From the NCBI GenBank assembly GCA_023213395.1, contig CM041465.1:31813741-31877740 (forward strand): DNA of 64,000 nucleotides, written 5' to 3'. Positions 10,169 through 19,676 of this stretch are shown here, piece after piece. Source of the stretch: Cycas panzhihuaensis (Eukaryota; Cycadophyta). Below the pieces are notes generated by a model. It did no database searches, was not told where the DNA came from, and saw nothing but the letters and a program-made list of their open reading frames with translations. A program made the translations under genes and the position numbers. How positions within the stretch are numbered: position 1 is the stretch's first letter; every line of letters starts with the position of its first letter.

Positions 10169-11113
10169 TATGCCTTATGATAAAAAAAAAAACACTACCG
10201 CAAGTGTGAGATTTACTCAGTGACCGCCAGGTAGTTTTTCTCTTGTAGAAAAAAAAGAATCACCTTAAGTAAAAGACTTAGAACACTAGTCTCCACTTAA
10301 TAAACTCAAGAAAAGTCTTAACAATTCCTTGTACCTCTCTAAAAATATTCTCAATAAGGTGAAGACTGAGGTATTTCAACAAGGAATTAATTAAGATCTT
10401 AAAGTGACTAATAAACTTTAATCTATTAAGACTAAAGCGTCTTAATTAAGGTGATTAAGATTAAAGTGAAAATTATTAAGACTTAAGTGTCTTAACTAGA
10501 ATTGCAATGTACTAAGGAATATTCCTTAGTATATGCTAATGTTTATAAACATTAGCCTTTAAAAAAACTTTGTAATTTAAAAGGAGCGGGCGGCGCCTAT
10601 GACAGCTGGCGGCGGCGTTCCCGTCGGCATGATCGGCCCTGATCGGCCAGGCGGCGGGTCGGCGTTCTCCGTCCCATGGCCGACTCGGCAGCGGCCATGG
10701 CTCTGCGACTCAAGGCCGGCGTCTCCACGGCGATGGAAGGTTCCAAAAAGCGGGCTCGGCGAGGATGCGGCGGCGGCGCCAGGCTCCACACGCGGAAGCT
10801 TCCAACGGGCGGCGGCTCCTAACCAAGCATGAGTCTTCCACGAAGGAGCAACAAGCTCCAATAGCAACTCTCACAGAGGAGCCAAGCGTGCAAGAGTAGC
10901 CCAATTTGGGCGTTGTATCTTCAAGTAAAGCTGAGCTCAATCGTTGGTATTGAACTTAGACAAAGATATTGAGTCCCTAAGGATTTTTCGAGATGCAAAG
11001 CTAGCGTGGCTAGTCGAATTGATGGTGAAGCAATTGATTATGCCTACCACAGTGATAATATCTCTCTCAGATTTCTGACAGTGGAGAGCATCTCATAAGC
11101 ATAGATGTAACTC
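10169..11113 (-). other. TE2 leader (untranslated), with a GC-rich inset
   Basis: Lies between PBS and gag, 945 bases. AT-rich sequence at 10169-10584 (T/A runs, AAGTCTTAA-type words) and ordinary sequence at 10833-11113 flank a GC-rich block described separately. No conserved element gene is seen here. Confidence 0.7.
10585..10832. other. GC-rich block in TE2 leader, possible captured sequence
   Basis: About 250 bases rich in GGCGGC and CGGC words inside an otherwise AT-rich element. Two overlapping frames stay open: plus 10599-10832 (77 codons, begins MTAGGGVPVGMIGPDRP) and minus 10867-10577 (96 codons). Both are Pro/Gly/Ala/Arg-rich, and neither resembles a retroelement protein I know. 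It could be a captured piece of a host first exon or GC-rich promoter, or a structured leader. Function unknown. Confidence 0.55.
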
Positions 11114-11125
11114 GGCTCGATACCA
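11114..11125 (-). promoter_or_regulatory. TE2 primer-binding site
   Basis: The minus strand reads TGGTATCGAGCC directly after the 5' LTR. The first seven bases match the initiator-Met tRNA end. The usual CAGAGC is replaced by CGAGCC, equivalent to loss of two bases, so priming would rely on a shorter or bulged duplex. Confidence 0.8.
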
Positions 11126-11502
11126 TGTTAGAATGAGAGGCTACAAGTCAATCTCACAACATAAAATCACATGCAAATGAGCAAGAAATGATGATACGTC
11201 AACAAGATTAAACTCCCAAATTCTCATTGAAAAATTCTTCATGATACAAGTACATATTTATAGATTTGTCTCATGGCTAAACATAGAAGTTGGATTCAAC
11301 GAACTCCCAACTTCCCTTTATTTTTGGTGTGCTCAAACTACCTCATTAATAGTTGAGCATCTTTGACTTCTAGAAGTTTGACTAGGAATCTCCTCTCACT
11401 AGAATATTCTAGTGTAGAATATTCCATGTGAGAGCTTATTCTAATGAACCTAAATGAACTTAAATGAAATGAAATGAAATGGAATGTGCATTATTTCTAA
11501 CA
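11126..11502 (-). repeat. TE2 5' LTR
   Basis: 377 bases, identical by eye to 5913-6289. It is followed by the GGATT target duplication at 11503-11507. As the 5' LTR it should hold the promoter for the minus-strand transcript. Confidence 0.95.
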
Positions 11503-11507
11503 GGATT

Positions 11508-11767
11508 GACAAGTGTCAATCATGCAATGCATGCTTGCATGTAGGACAAGTGTCCATTGGGAGCTCATGTGAGCAAAAGTGCAAGGGGGTCACTTGACCC
11601 TTAAGTTACAACGTTATGTCACTAGACATAAAGTGGGTGTGTACTTTATCACTTAAGTGATAAAGTTACACCTAAAGTACAAAAGTGCAAAAGTGCACAC
11701 ATAATACAAGAATAGAAAATACATTAGCTTAACATTATAAACATAAGGTAAACCATGAGGTTTAACA
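11508..11767 (-). repeat. TE1 5' LTR, part 2 (5' end of the LTR)
   Basis: Resumes right after TE2's target duplication and ends at TTTAACA (minus TGTTAAA), giving a TGTTAA..TTCACA LTR with part 1. The end includes a small palindrome, GGTAAACCATGAGGTTTA. The outer boundary is inferred because no second LTR copy is visible. Confidence 0.65.
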
Positions 11768-11930
11768 ATAGCCCCTCTTTAGTTTTAAAATGACACTTGT
11801 CATACATGTGTTGGGTCTCTTATGTAAATCACGTGTATATAAGAGAGAGAAACTCTCTCTCATTAATCAAAGAAGATCATTCTCTTTCTATAATTTGTTG
11901 TTTTTCAGCAATGGATTCATGAGCGGATAT
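11768..11930 (+). repeat. TE3 5' LTR remnant and degenerate PBS
   Basis: Contains a TATA box (GTGTATATAAGAGAGAG, about 11831-11847) and a probable LTR end at TTTTTCA (11907). ATGGATTCATGAGCGG follows at 11911, a scrambled match to the Met-tRNA PBS ATGGTATCAGAGCGG. The left part of the LTR is missing, probably removed by TE1. Confidence 0.55.
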
Positions 11931-12047
11931 GGTGAATGTGGGTATGTTATGTAACCAACATGTTGACTAAACCCTAGATAGACTACTAGAAGTGCCTCTT
12001 TGACAAGTGTGCTTTCTAAGGGGTGAAAAGTTAGGAAACAGTCTAAG

Positions 12048-12430
12048 GGACTAAAGTGTTTTTACCATGGAAAAAATGGTCGTGTTCAACGTGAATGCAG
12101 GTAATTGCAGTATGATCAAAGGACCAAGAAAAAGCAAACAAGCAATGTAGCTCATGAAGATGCACAAGATGAACAATTGTTCGTTGCTACAACAAATAAA
12201 GTTGATGATGCCTGATATGTAGATTCAGGTGCTACTGAGCACATGACAAAAAATCAAGAGCAGTTCCACAATTTGCAGGAAACTCATGGAGGAATAGTCA
12301 TAATTTATAGAAACTCATCTTTAAAAGTTGAAGGGATTGGAGAAGTACCAATTACAACTCCAAGTTGTAAGAAAGGTTTCATTGGTGATGTATTATATGT
12401 TCCTAACTTAGCCAAAAATTTGATATCTGT
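12048..12430 (+). pseudogene. pol: TE3 Gag zinc knuckle and aspartic protease
   Basis: At 12057 a Copia knuckle is readable (CFYHGKNGRVQREC), with His in place of the second Cys. A stop follows, then a linker and the protease YVDSGATEHMT (D-S-G) preceded by TGA. The 12243-12430 frame continues with LKVEGIGEVPI and DVLYVPNLAKNLISV. Most of Gag (several hundred bases) is missing between the PBS at 11911 and the knuckle. The frame is cut by TE4 at 12430. Confidence 0.85.
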
Positions 12431-12480
12431 TGGAGCAATAACTCTTATGAAGTGAATAATTTCCTCTATTACTTGCCGAT

Positions 12481-13062
12481 TGTAGCAATCTAGTTCTACT
12501 TTTATAGCAATTTTCCTCAAAAATACATGTAATAATCCACAATAAATAATAACTAGATGCTATTCAACAAGAACAAGGAACAGGAATTATGGAATCCACC
12601 AAAGTAAATAATAATCTTTACTGCCAAATAATACCAAAATAGAACGAAATTACAACAAAATACCAGTCTTTCCTGAAAAAGTGAGCTTCCCTCTTCGAGG
12701 TGAGGAACTCTCCAAACTGCAGCCCCCAAATGGGCGAGCTAATTGCAGCCCTAGAACCAAAAATGTGCAGGCAAAAGAACCTCCGAAAATGGTTTGGGAT
12801 GCAGCCCAAACTTCCTATATACAGTGATGAAAATACTTCAATTAGAAGTCAGCCAAACTGGGTGATATTATCCTTAATACTATTTAAATAGAAGTCGGCC
12901 AAAACCTCTCCCAAAATTGGCAGGCTAACTTTAAACGGTTATAACTTTTGATAGAAATGTCGGAATTGGCTTTTGTTTGAACCATTGGAATCCTCGTTCA
13001 GAGGCCTTCGATTCGAATGGTTACATGGTATAGTTTTGACTATAGATTTTTGGAATGTCACA
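12481..13062 (-). repeat. TE6 3' LTR
   Basis: 582 bases, TGTAGC..GTCACA. TATA-like TCCTATATACAG near 12812. Roughly 6 percent different by eye from 15200-15778 over the first 150 bases. Confidence 0.9.
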
Positions 13063-13139
13063 AGTCCCTCCCCTTCAAAACATGCTTTGCCCTCAAAGCA
13101 TTGGTAAGGGCCTATTTTTTTGCATTCATTTTCAAACTC

Positions 13140-13425
13140 CTACGTTGCATCTTTAAGCTCCAATGTCTTCCATTTGATGAGATATTCTTTCATTATCCTA
13201 GATCGCAAATTCTTGTCCCTAGTCTTCAGTATTCCCTCAGCTTCCACTATCATCATTCCTTCTTCATCCAGTGTTGGTAAATTCATTTGTGGAGCCTCCC
13301 TTTCGCCCAACTTTTTCTGTAAACAAGACACGTGGAAGATATTGCGTATTTTGCTTTCTGGTGGGAATTTTAACTGATCTATTATTTGTTCCAATTCGCT
13401 TTTTAGTGGCGGTCCTTGGGGTTCT
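13140..13425 (-). pseudogene. pol: TE6 pol remnant: integrase C-terminus and chromodomain start
   Basis: The minus frame reads LKFPPESKIRNIFHVSCLQKKLGE, the conserved end of chromovirus integrase. It continues GILKTRDKNLRSRIMKEYLIKWK, the start of a chromodomain, ending near the PPT. At about 13400-13425 this is joined directly to sequence matching the protease-RT linker of TE5 (EEPQGPP), which marks the deletion point. Confidence 0.85.
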
Positions 13426-13990
13426 TCAAAAACTCCTTGATGTTCCTCTAAGATTGCCTAAACCTCTAGAGGAACGTTTTTTATTTCTACCTTGTAACAT
13501 GGCATTGTGTGTGCTTGTGGATTCTTCTTTAGAATTTGTTCCATTCTGTGGGATGATATGAGCTGAACTAGAGGTGTGGCTAGGACTTACAGTCGATATT
13601 TGCGTCCCTTTTGTCGGAAACACATAAATCTTGTCATATAATTGGTAACGATGTTCCCCAGCATTTGTAGCCATTGAATTCCTAGAACTACATCTACTCC
13701 GCCTATGGACATGGCAAACATACAAGTTGTGACCTTATAATCGTTGATCTGGAGAGTTGTGTCTTTGTAGTATCCTCCACACAACGTTGTTCTCCCATTT
13801 GCTATTGACACCTAGAATGTGTCAAGGGGTTTCACTTGTAATCCCAGTTTTTCTGCCGCCGCCTTGTTTATAAAATTGTGTGTACTCCCACTATCTACCA
13901 AGATTAATACTAGTCTCCCCTTCATTTGTCCTTGGAATCTTAGGGTTTGCAGGGATACTTGTTGCCCTGTAATGGCCTACAAGGATATTT
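13426..13990 (-). pseudogene. pol: TE6 aspartic protease
   Basis: Overlapping minus frames carry the Gypsy retropepsin: about 13900-13860 (LVDSGSTHNFINK-like, readable on minus), then 13811-13587 with SIANGRTTLCGG, CMFAMSIGGVDVVLGIQWLQ and NYMTRFMCF. It is homologous to TE5 19080-19676. There is one shift near 13590. Confidence 0.8.
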
Positions 13991-14060
13991 GGACATTCCC
14001 TATATCCACTTCCAGAAGTTCATCTTCCTCCCTTCCTACGCTCTAGTCTTCTACCTCTTC

Positions 14061-15109
14061 CTATGCTGCTTCTGGTATTTCTGCATCGTCATTATTGATC
14101 ATAAAAACCTTCTTTGCTAGGCACCAGTGTTCCTTATTCCATTTCCCTCCACACTTGAAGCACGTCCCTTTCCTTATGTGCTCCTCTTTTGTTGTTCCTG
14201 AGCTTTCTATTGTATTTCTTATAGCTAATGGGGGGTTTGCTTTTGTTCCTGATTTGGCCCCATTAGGATTCTGGGTCTGATATGCTGGTGGCCTATATTT
14301 CCTTGTATATGTTGGTCTGTTATCTCTAAGTTCTGGCTCCACATTCCTTGCTATTTGAATTGCTACTTGGAGTTGTGGTGGATCTGCTACTTTAATTCTA
14401 AATTTGATCTGATTTTTCAATCTACTAATATAAGTCTCTAGTAAACATTTCTGCGGTATCTTTTCTGAGACTATACATTGTAACATTTGGAACTGTTCTA
14501 TGTACTCTTGGATTGTTCCTTCTTGATGTAATTGTGTTAACTGAGCAAAGTAATCTGTATTCCAAGAATCGTCATATTGCTTTGCTAATCCTGCTCTTAG
14601 ATTCTACACCAGGTCTATTGCTTTGGTAAGTTCATCCTTTTCCACCAGTAGTACCACCTTAACGCCCTTTCGTCTAAGCGCAAGGATGCTATTTCCATCT
14701 TTTCCTTAGCTATGGAGTTATAGACCTTGAAATAGTTCTCCATTTGTAAGACCCAATTAGTGATATTCTTGAATACTTCTAGATCAAATTTTTCCAAAGA
14801 TAATCCTGCCCCTTTCTATCCTTTATCCATGTTGGGAGTTCTCCTTTCGTAAGCTTGTCCATCGAAAATCTTGGTCTCATTTCCTTGATTTTCTCGATCC
14901 ATCTGATCTATCCCTGATGCAGTGATGTTATCCATTTCTCTACCTGACACATTTTGTGTTGCTTGATCCACTTTTGCTAGTAACTTTTGGACTAGGATTG
15001 TTAGAGCCCGTATGCTCTGGTTTAATTCTGATGCGCCTTCAATTTCTTCCTCTGAGGTTCTAGATTCGACTGCCATCTTCTTGTGAATGAACTTTTTCCC
15101 TAATCTCAA
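14061..15109 (-). pseudogene. gag: TE6 gag
   Basis: Minus frames 15109-14816 (N-terminus, starts MRLGKKFIHKKMAVESRTSEEEIEGA), 14797-14615 (MEKFDLEVFKNITNWVLQMENYF, W/Y-rich retrotrans_gag start) and 14486-14061 (capsid end, knuckle CFKCGGKWNKEHWC). Stops or shifts lie at about 14600 and 14810. The real start is probably upstream, near the PBS. Confidence 0.8.
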
Positions 15110-15199
15110 TTCCGTTTCTGCTTCCCTTAGGGGGAAATTTTGACCTTTCTGAGCTTTTACCTCTGTCCTTTCCCCTCGAAATGAAGCTCTGATACCACT

Positions 15200-15778
15200 T
15201 GTAGCGATCTAGTTCTACTTTTATAGCAATTTTCCTTAAAAATACATATAACAATCCACACTAAATAATAACTAGATGTTATTCAACAAGAAAATGAGTG
15301 AGGAACAGGAATTACAGAATCCGCAAAAATAAATAATAATCTTTATTGCCAAATAATACCAAAATAGAACGAAATTACAACCAAATACCAGTCTTTCCTA
15401 AAAAAGTGAGCTTCCCTCTTCAAGGTGACGAACCCTCCAAACTGTAGCCCCCAAATGGGCAAGCTAATTGCAGCCCTAGAACCAAAAATGCGTAGGCAAA
15501 AGAACCTCCAAAGATGGTTTGGGATACGGCTCAAACTTCCTATATATAGTGATGAAAATACTTCAGTTGGCCAGACTAGGTGATATTATCCTTAATACTG
15601 CTTAAATAGAAGTCAGCCATAACTTCTCCCAAAACTGGCAGGCTAACTTTAAACGGTTATAACTTTTGATAGGGACGTCAGAATTGAATTTCGGCTGAAC
15701 CATTGGAATCCTTGTTTAGAGGCCTTTGATTTGAATGGTTACATGGCATAGTTTTGACTAGATTTTTGGAATGTCACA
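15200..15778 (-). repeat. TE6 5' LTR
   Basis: 579 bases beginning TGTAGCGATCTAG two bases after the PBS complement. It ends ATGTCACA before CCGAT. TATA-like CCTATATATAGTG near 15539. Confidence 0.9.
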
Positions 15779-15783
15779 CCGAT

Positions 15784-16211
15784 TCCCAAATCGCCAATGA
15801 AAAGTTTACTAAAAGGTTACAAATGGTAGTAGAAGTACAAAAAATAGTAAATACACCAGTCAAAATGGGCAAGGAATGCAATTTGCAGGGCTAGCCAATA
15901 CTGCTCAGAATACACTCGATTCACCCGATATCGTGCTTGAGATGGCCAACCCTTTTCGAGGCGAGGTTACCTCCAAAAATTACAGCCCAATGGGTGAGCT
16001 AATTGCAACCCTAGAGCCGAGTTTATGCCAAGAGAACAAGCCCACAAGATGATTTAAAATGGGAAGTCCAAACCCTATATATAGAGACATTTAATCTTCA
16101 AAAGGAAGTCAGCCACAAAAGAGACAGTTCACTGAGACTAAACTTAATATGAAGTCGGCCAGAAGACAAGCCATGACTGGATCAAGTAGGAGAGAAATTG
16201 GGAATGTAACA
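15784..16211 (-). repeat. TE5 3' LTR (main part; first 33 bases at 12448-12480)
   Basis: Continues TE5's left LTR after TE6. It contains CCCTATATATAGAGAC (TATA box on minus) at about 16073 and ends GGGAATGTAACA. 33 plus 428 equals 461 bases, the length of the other LTR. Confidence 0.93.
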
Positions 16212-16241
16212 AGTCCCTCCCCTTTAAAATATACTTTGACC

Positions 16242-17560
16242 TCAAAGCATGGGTAGATTTGGATGTTGTTGCATCCATTCTTCTGATTCCCATGTAGCAT
16301 CGTCTAAATCTAAAGTCTTCCACTTAATGAGGTATTCTTTGACCTTCTTGGATCGTAATTCTTTTGTTCTTATTTGTAGAATCCCCTGTGGTTGAAAGAT
16401 AATCTTTCCTTCGTCATTTAACTCAGGGACTATTGTTTGAGGGGTTACCTTTTCCCCTACCTTCTTCTTAAGGCAAGATACATGAAAAACATTGTGGATC
16501 TTACTTCCTGGAGGTAATGCTAGTTGGTAAGCTACTTCCCCAATTTTCCTAGTAATTTGATAAGGTCCGAAGAATTGTGGTGCCAATTTTTGTCTATTTG
16601 TTTGTTTCATTAACGAATGCTTATAAGGTTGGAGTCTTAGAAAGACCCAGTCTCCAACTATGAAACTCCTTTCAGATCTTTTGGTATCAGCTTGTTGTTT
16701 CATTCTGTTCTATGCTATATTTAAATTGTCTTTTAAAATCCTCATTGTTTGCTCTATCTGTTCTTGTTGTTCGCGTACTGCTTGTACCTGCGATGCTTTC
16801 GTCCATGAGAGTATAGATGTTGGCTCATACCCATATAATGCCTGGAAAGGTGTCATTTTTGTTGCTGAGTGGTAAGTGGTATTGTATACCATTCAGCCAA
16901 ATAGAGCCATCAATGCCATTGAGTTTGCTTATCAGAAGAAAAGTTCCTTAAATATCCTTCTAGGCACTTGTAGACTGCTTCTGTCTGTCCATCTGATTGT
17001 GGGTGGTAGGTTATACTCATATTTAATTTTGTTCTCACTAATTTGAACAGATATTGCCAAAAATGGCTTGTGAACTTTGGATCCCGATCACTAACTATAA
17101 TTTTGGGAAGCCCATGCAAACGATGTATCTCATTCATGTATATCTCTGCTATTTGACTTGCTTTAGTCGTTGATTGTGTGCCCCTAAAATGTGCGTATTT
17201 AGTTAACCTATCTACAACTACAAAGATGGAATCTTTCCCTTCAGACCGTGGGAGTTCCGTGATAAATTCCATTGAAATTTCTTCCCACTTTTGATGTGGA
17301 ATAGGTAATGGTTGAAGTAATCCTGGACTCTTTATGCATTCATTCTTGTTTCATTGGCACAAATCGCATTCAGAGATATAGTTGAGGACGTTCGCTTTTA
17401 TTCCCTTCCAATAAAAAGAATTTTGTATCTTCCGATATGTTTTATCTATTCCTACGTGTCCTGTTGTTGGCACCAAGTGAGCTTCTTCTAATATGGCCTT
17501 CTTTGCTTTAGAACCCGTCGAGATAAATATCTTTCCCTTTCTCAGAATCAATTCTCCTTG
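16242..17560 (-). pseudogene. pol: TE5 pol: integrase and chromodomain
   Basis: Minus strand, 5' to 3': zinc-binding N-terminus (17551-17351: LVPTTGHVGIDKTYRKI, ISECDLC); core (17272-16910: FVVVDRLTKYAHF with Asp, VSDRDPKFTSHFW with Asp, YHPQSDGQTEAVYKCLE with Glu nearby); then 16892-16710 (YHSATKMTPFQALYGYEP); then 16703-16242 ([32 protein letters not shown]) ending in a chromodomain (VKEYLIKWKTLDLDDATWE). The chromodomain places TE5 in the chromoviruses, which use it to target chromatin. In-frame stops near 16905 and 17345 disable it. Confidence 0.9.
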
Positions 17561-17827
17561 TTATTCGAACTTGGAAGGCTTCTGGTCCTTAATTCCTTCT
17601 AATATCTTCTGTGAAAGTGGGTCGCTCTTATATTCCTTGATCAACTCTTGAGTCTAGCTGGGTGTGGCTATTGATATTGCTTTCAACGAAACTTCTTCAT
17701 TGTTGTCCCCAAGTAGTCTTGAGAGGGCATCTGCAATGACATTTTCTTTACCCTTCTTATATGCTATACTGAAATCAAATGTTTGAAGCTTGTTGACCCA
17801 TTTCTGTTGTTCGTCTGATAGAGTCTT

Positions 17828-18960
17828 CTAGCTTAAGAAATATTTGAGACTATCGTGATCTGTCCGAACTATAAACTTGTTCCCTAATAAGTACTGCCAC
17901 CATTGGTGTATGGCATGCATGATTGCCAACATTTCTTTGTCATAAATAGGTTTGAGCTTCTCCCTGTTATTTAATTTCCTACTTTCATAAGCAATAGGTT
18001 GTTCATTTTGAATTAGTACTGCTCCTATTCCAAATCTTGAAGCGTCGCATTCCAAAATGAACGGTTGTGAAAAATCTGGTGTTGTTAGAACTGGAGCTGT
18101 GACCATTGCTTTCTTGAGTTCTTTGAAGGCACTTTCTTCTTGTGGATTCCATACAAAAGCGTCCTTTTTTGTAAGGTCCGTTAATGGGGATGCAATGTGA
18201 GCATATCCCTTTATAAATTTTCGAAGAAATCCTGTTGCTCCTAGGAAACTCCTTACTCCTATCACATTTTTCGGTACTAGCCAATTAATAATGACTCGAA
18301 TCTTTTTCGGGTCTATTTTTATCCCTTCCTTTGTGATAACATGGCCTAAATATTCCATCTCTTCTTTTCCAAACATGCATTTCTTTTGATTTGCATAGAA
18401 TTGATTGGACTACAGGATTTGTAGTACTGCTTTGATATGGTCTAGATGTTTTTCCCATCTTTTACTATAGATCATAATGTCATCGAAGAAGACTAGCACA
18501 CATTTCCGCAAAAGTGGTTTGAGAATTGAATTCATAGTGCTCTGAAAAGTTGCTGGGGCATTCGTCAATCCAAATGGCATGACTTTAAACTCAAATAGTC
18601 CCTCATGTGTACGAAAAGTTGTTTTGTATATATCTTCCTCTCTAATACGAATCTGATAATACCCTAATCGTAAGTCAATTTTTGAGAAATACTGTGCTTT
18701 GTGTATTTCGTCTAATAAATCATCTACCCGTGGGATAGGATAACGATTCTTTACTGTTAATTTGTTCAGCCCTCGATAATCTACACACATCCTATATGAT
18801 CCATCTTTTATTGGATTGACCACAACTGGTGATGCAAATGGGCTTGAACTCGTTGCGATGTATCCTTGACTTAATAATTGCCTTCTGATGTTTTCAATTT
18901 CTCTTTTCAAATGATAGGGGTGCCTGTATGGTTGGATATTTACTGGAGCTACTCCTAGTA
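17828..18960 (-). pseudogene. pol: TE5 pol: reverse transcriptase and RNase H
   Basis: Minus frame 18910-18410 is Gypsy [60 protein letters not shown] and the catalytic box VLVFFDDIMIYSK (F-D-D for Y-x-D-D). After a stop near 18410, frame 18376-17828 gives the RT thumb (FGKEEMEYLGHVITKEGIKIDPKK) and RNase H (LECDASRFGIGAVLIQ, YDKEMLAIMHAIHQWWQYLLG, VRTDHDSLKYF). Catalytic Asp of CDAS and Glu of KEML are present. 17827-17560 is the RNase H-integrase spacer. Confidence 0.9.
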
Positions 18961-19079
18961 CTAGCTCAATGGAGTGCTAATAATCTCGTTGTGGGGGAAG
19001 TCCCTGGGGCTCTTCAAATATCGCTCTATGCTCGTCTATGATCTTTTGTACCTCTACTGGTACATCATCTATCGCTATC

Positions 19080-19676
19080 TTATAACAAGTCAAAATGTAT
19101 GCTGATGGATTTTTCTTCAATATTTTTTTCATACGATACTGGAGGTGTGGGTAGTGCTTGTAATCTGTATTTGTGCCCTTTCTGATAGAAACACATGAAT
19201 CGGGTCATATAGTTGGTAACTATATTACCCAAGGTCTGTAACCACTGAATTCCCAAGACTGCATCTACTCCTCCTATAGGCATTGCAAACATACATGTAT
19301 TTACTGAATAGTCTCCCATTTGGAGATTCACCTTCTGACAATAGCCTCCACAAGGAGTAGTTTTCCCATTTGCTATGGATACCTGAAAAGTATTCAAAGA
19401 TTGTATTTTTAGCCCTAACTTCTTTGTTGTGGCCTTGTTGATAAAGTTGTGCGTGCTGTTGTTATCCACAAGTATGGCAACTGGAGCTCCTTTGATCATC
19501 CCTTGGAACCTAAGGGTTTGGGGTGTAACACTTTGTCCCATTATGGCTTGTAGTGAGATTTGAACATTCTCAATATCAACTTCTAAAAGTTCAACTACGT
19601 CTGCTTCCTCTTCTTGGGGCTGATTTACTTCTTCCTGTTCTTCGTCTGGTATTTCTACTTCATCATTGTTGATCAT
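19080..19676 (-). pseudogene. pol: TE5 aspartic protease
   Basis: 198 open codons: an acidic N-terminal part (EEQEEVNQPQEEEADVVELL), then a retropepsin with LVDNNSTHNFINK (the usual D-S-G is D-N-N here), SIANGKTTPCGG and GVDAVLGIQWLQTLGN. Both Ser and Gly of the catalytic triad are replaced, so the enzyme is probably dead. It continues into the RT linker at 19079-18960. Confidence 0.85.

Larger units (their letters stand above)
5913..11502 (-). mobile_element. TE2: complete Ty1/Copia retrotransposon, very recent insertion
   Basis: Both 377-base LTRs (5913-6289 and 11126-11502) start TGTTAGAATG and end TTTCTAACA, and I see no difference between them. The 5-base target duplication GGATT lies at 5908-5912 and 11503-11507. 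A PPT adjoins the left LTR and a PBS adjoins the right LTR, giving minus orientation and a length of 5590 bases. Gag, protease, integrase, RT and RNase H are present in Copia order but broken by several frameshifts. The leader carries a GC-rich segment. It is inserted in the 5' LTR of TE1. Confidence 0.97.
1..11767 (-). mobile_element. TE1: Ty1/Copia retrotransposon, minus strand, split by TE2, 3' end outside window
   Basis: Read on the minus strand, the order is 5' LTR (11767 to 11508, then 5912 to 5629), PBS (5626-5615), an unusually long leader, gag (from 3157), protease, integrase and the start of RT at the window edge. Protease-integrase-RT order defines Ty1/Copia (Pseudoviridae). The LTR is interrupted by TE2, whose GGATT duplication marks the insertion. 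RNase H, PPT and 3' LTR lie left of base 1. Coding frames are broken in several places, so this copy is not autonomous. The LTR end at 11767 (TTTAACA on plus) is inferred from the TG..CA rule because the second LTR is not visible. Confidence 0.85.
12481..15778 (-). mobile_element. TE6: internally deleted chromovirus, minus strand, inserted in TE5 LTR
   Basis: LTRs 12481-13062 (582 bases) and 15200-15778 (579 bases), starting TGTAGC(A/G)ATCTAG and ending GAATGTCACA. TSD CCGAT lies at 12476-12480 and 15779-15783. PBS (plus GCTCTGATACCA) at 15186-15197; PPT complement AGTCCCTCCCC at 13063. The internal region is only about 2.1 kb: gag, protease, then the integrase C-terminus, with RT, RNase H and integrase core missing. 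It could move only with enzymes supplied by a related element. Confidence 0.95.

Noticed and set aside
10599-10832. GC-rich 77-codon plus ORF as a host gene
   Set aside because: It lies in the leader of TE2, antisense to it; both strands are open simply because GC-rich DNA lacks stops. No splice or start context supports a gene.
15186-15197. GCTCTGATACCA strings as tRNA gene 3' ends
   Set aside because: They lack any upstream cloverleaf and always sit two or fewer bases from an LTR. They are primer-binding sites.
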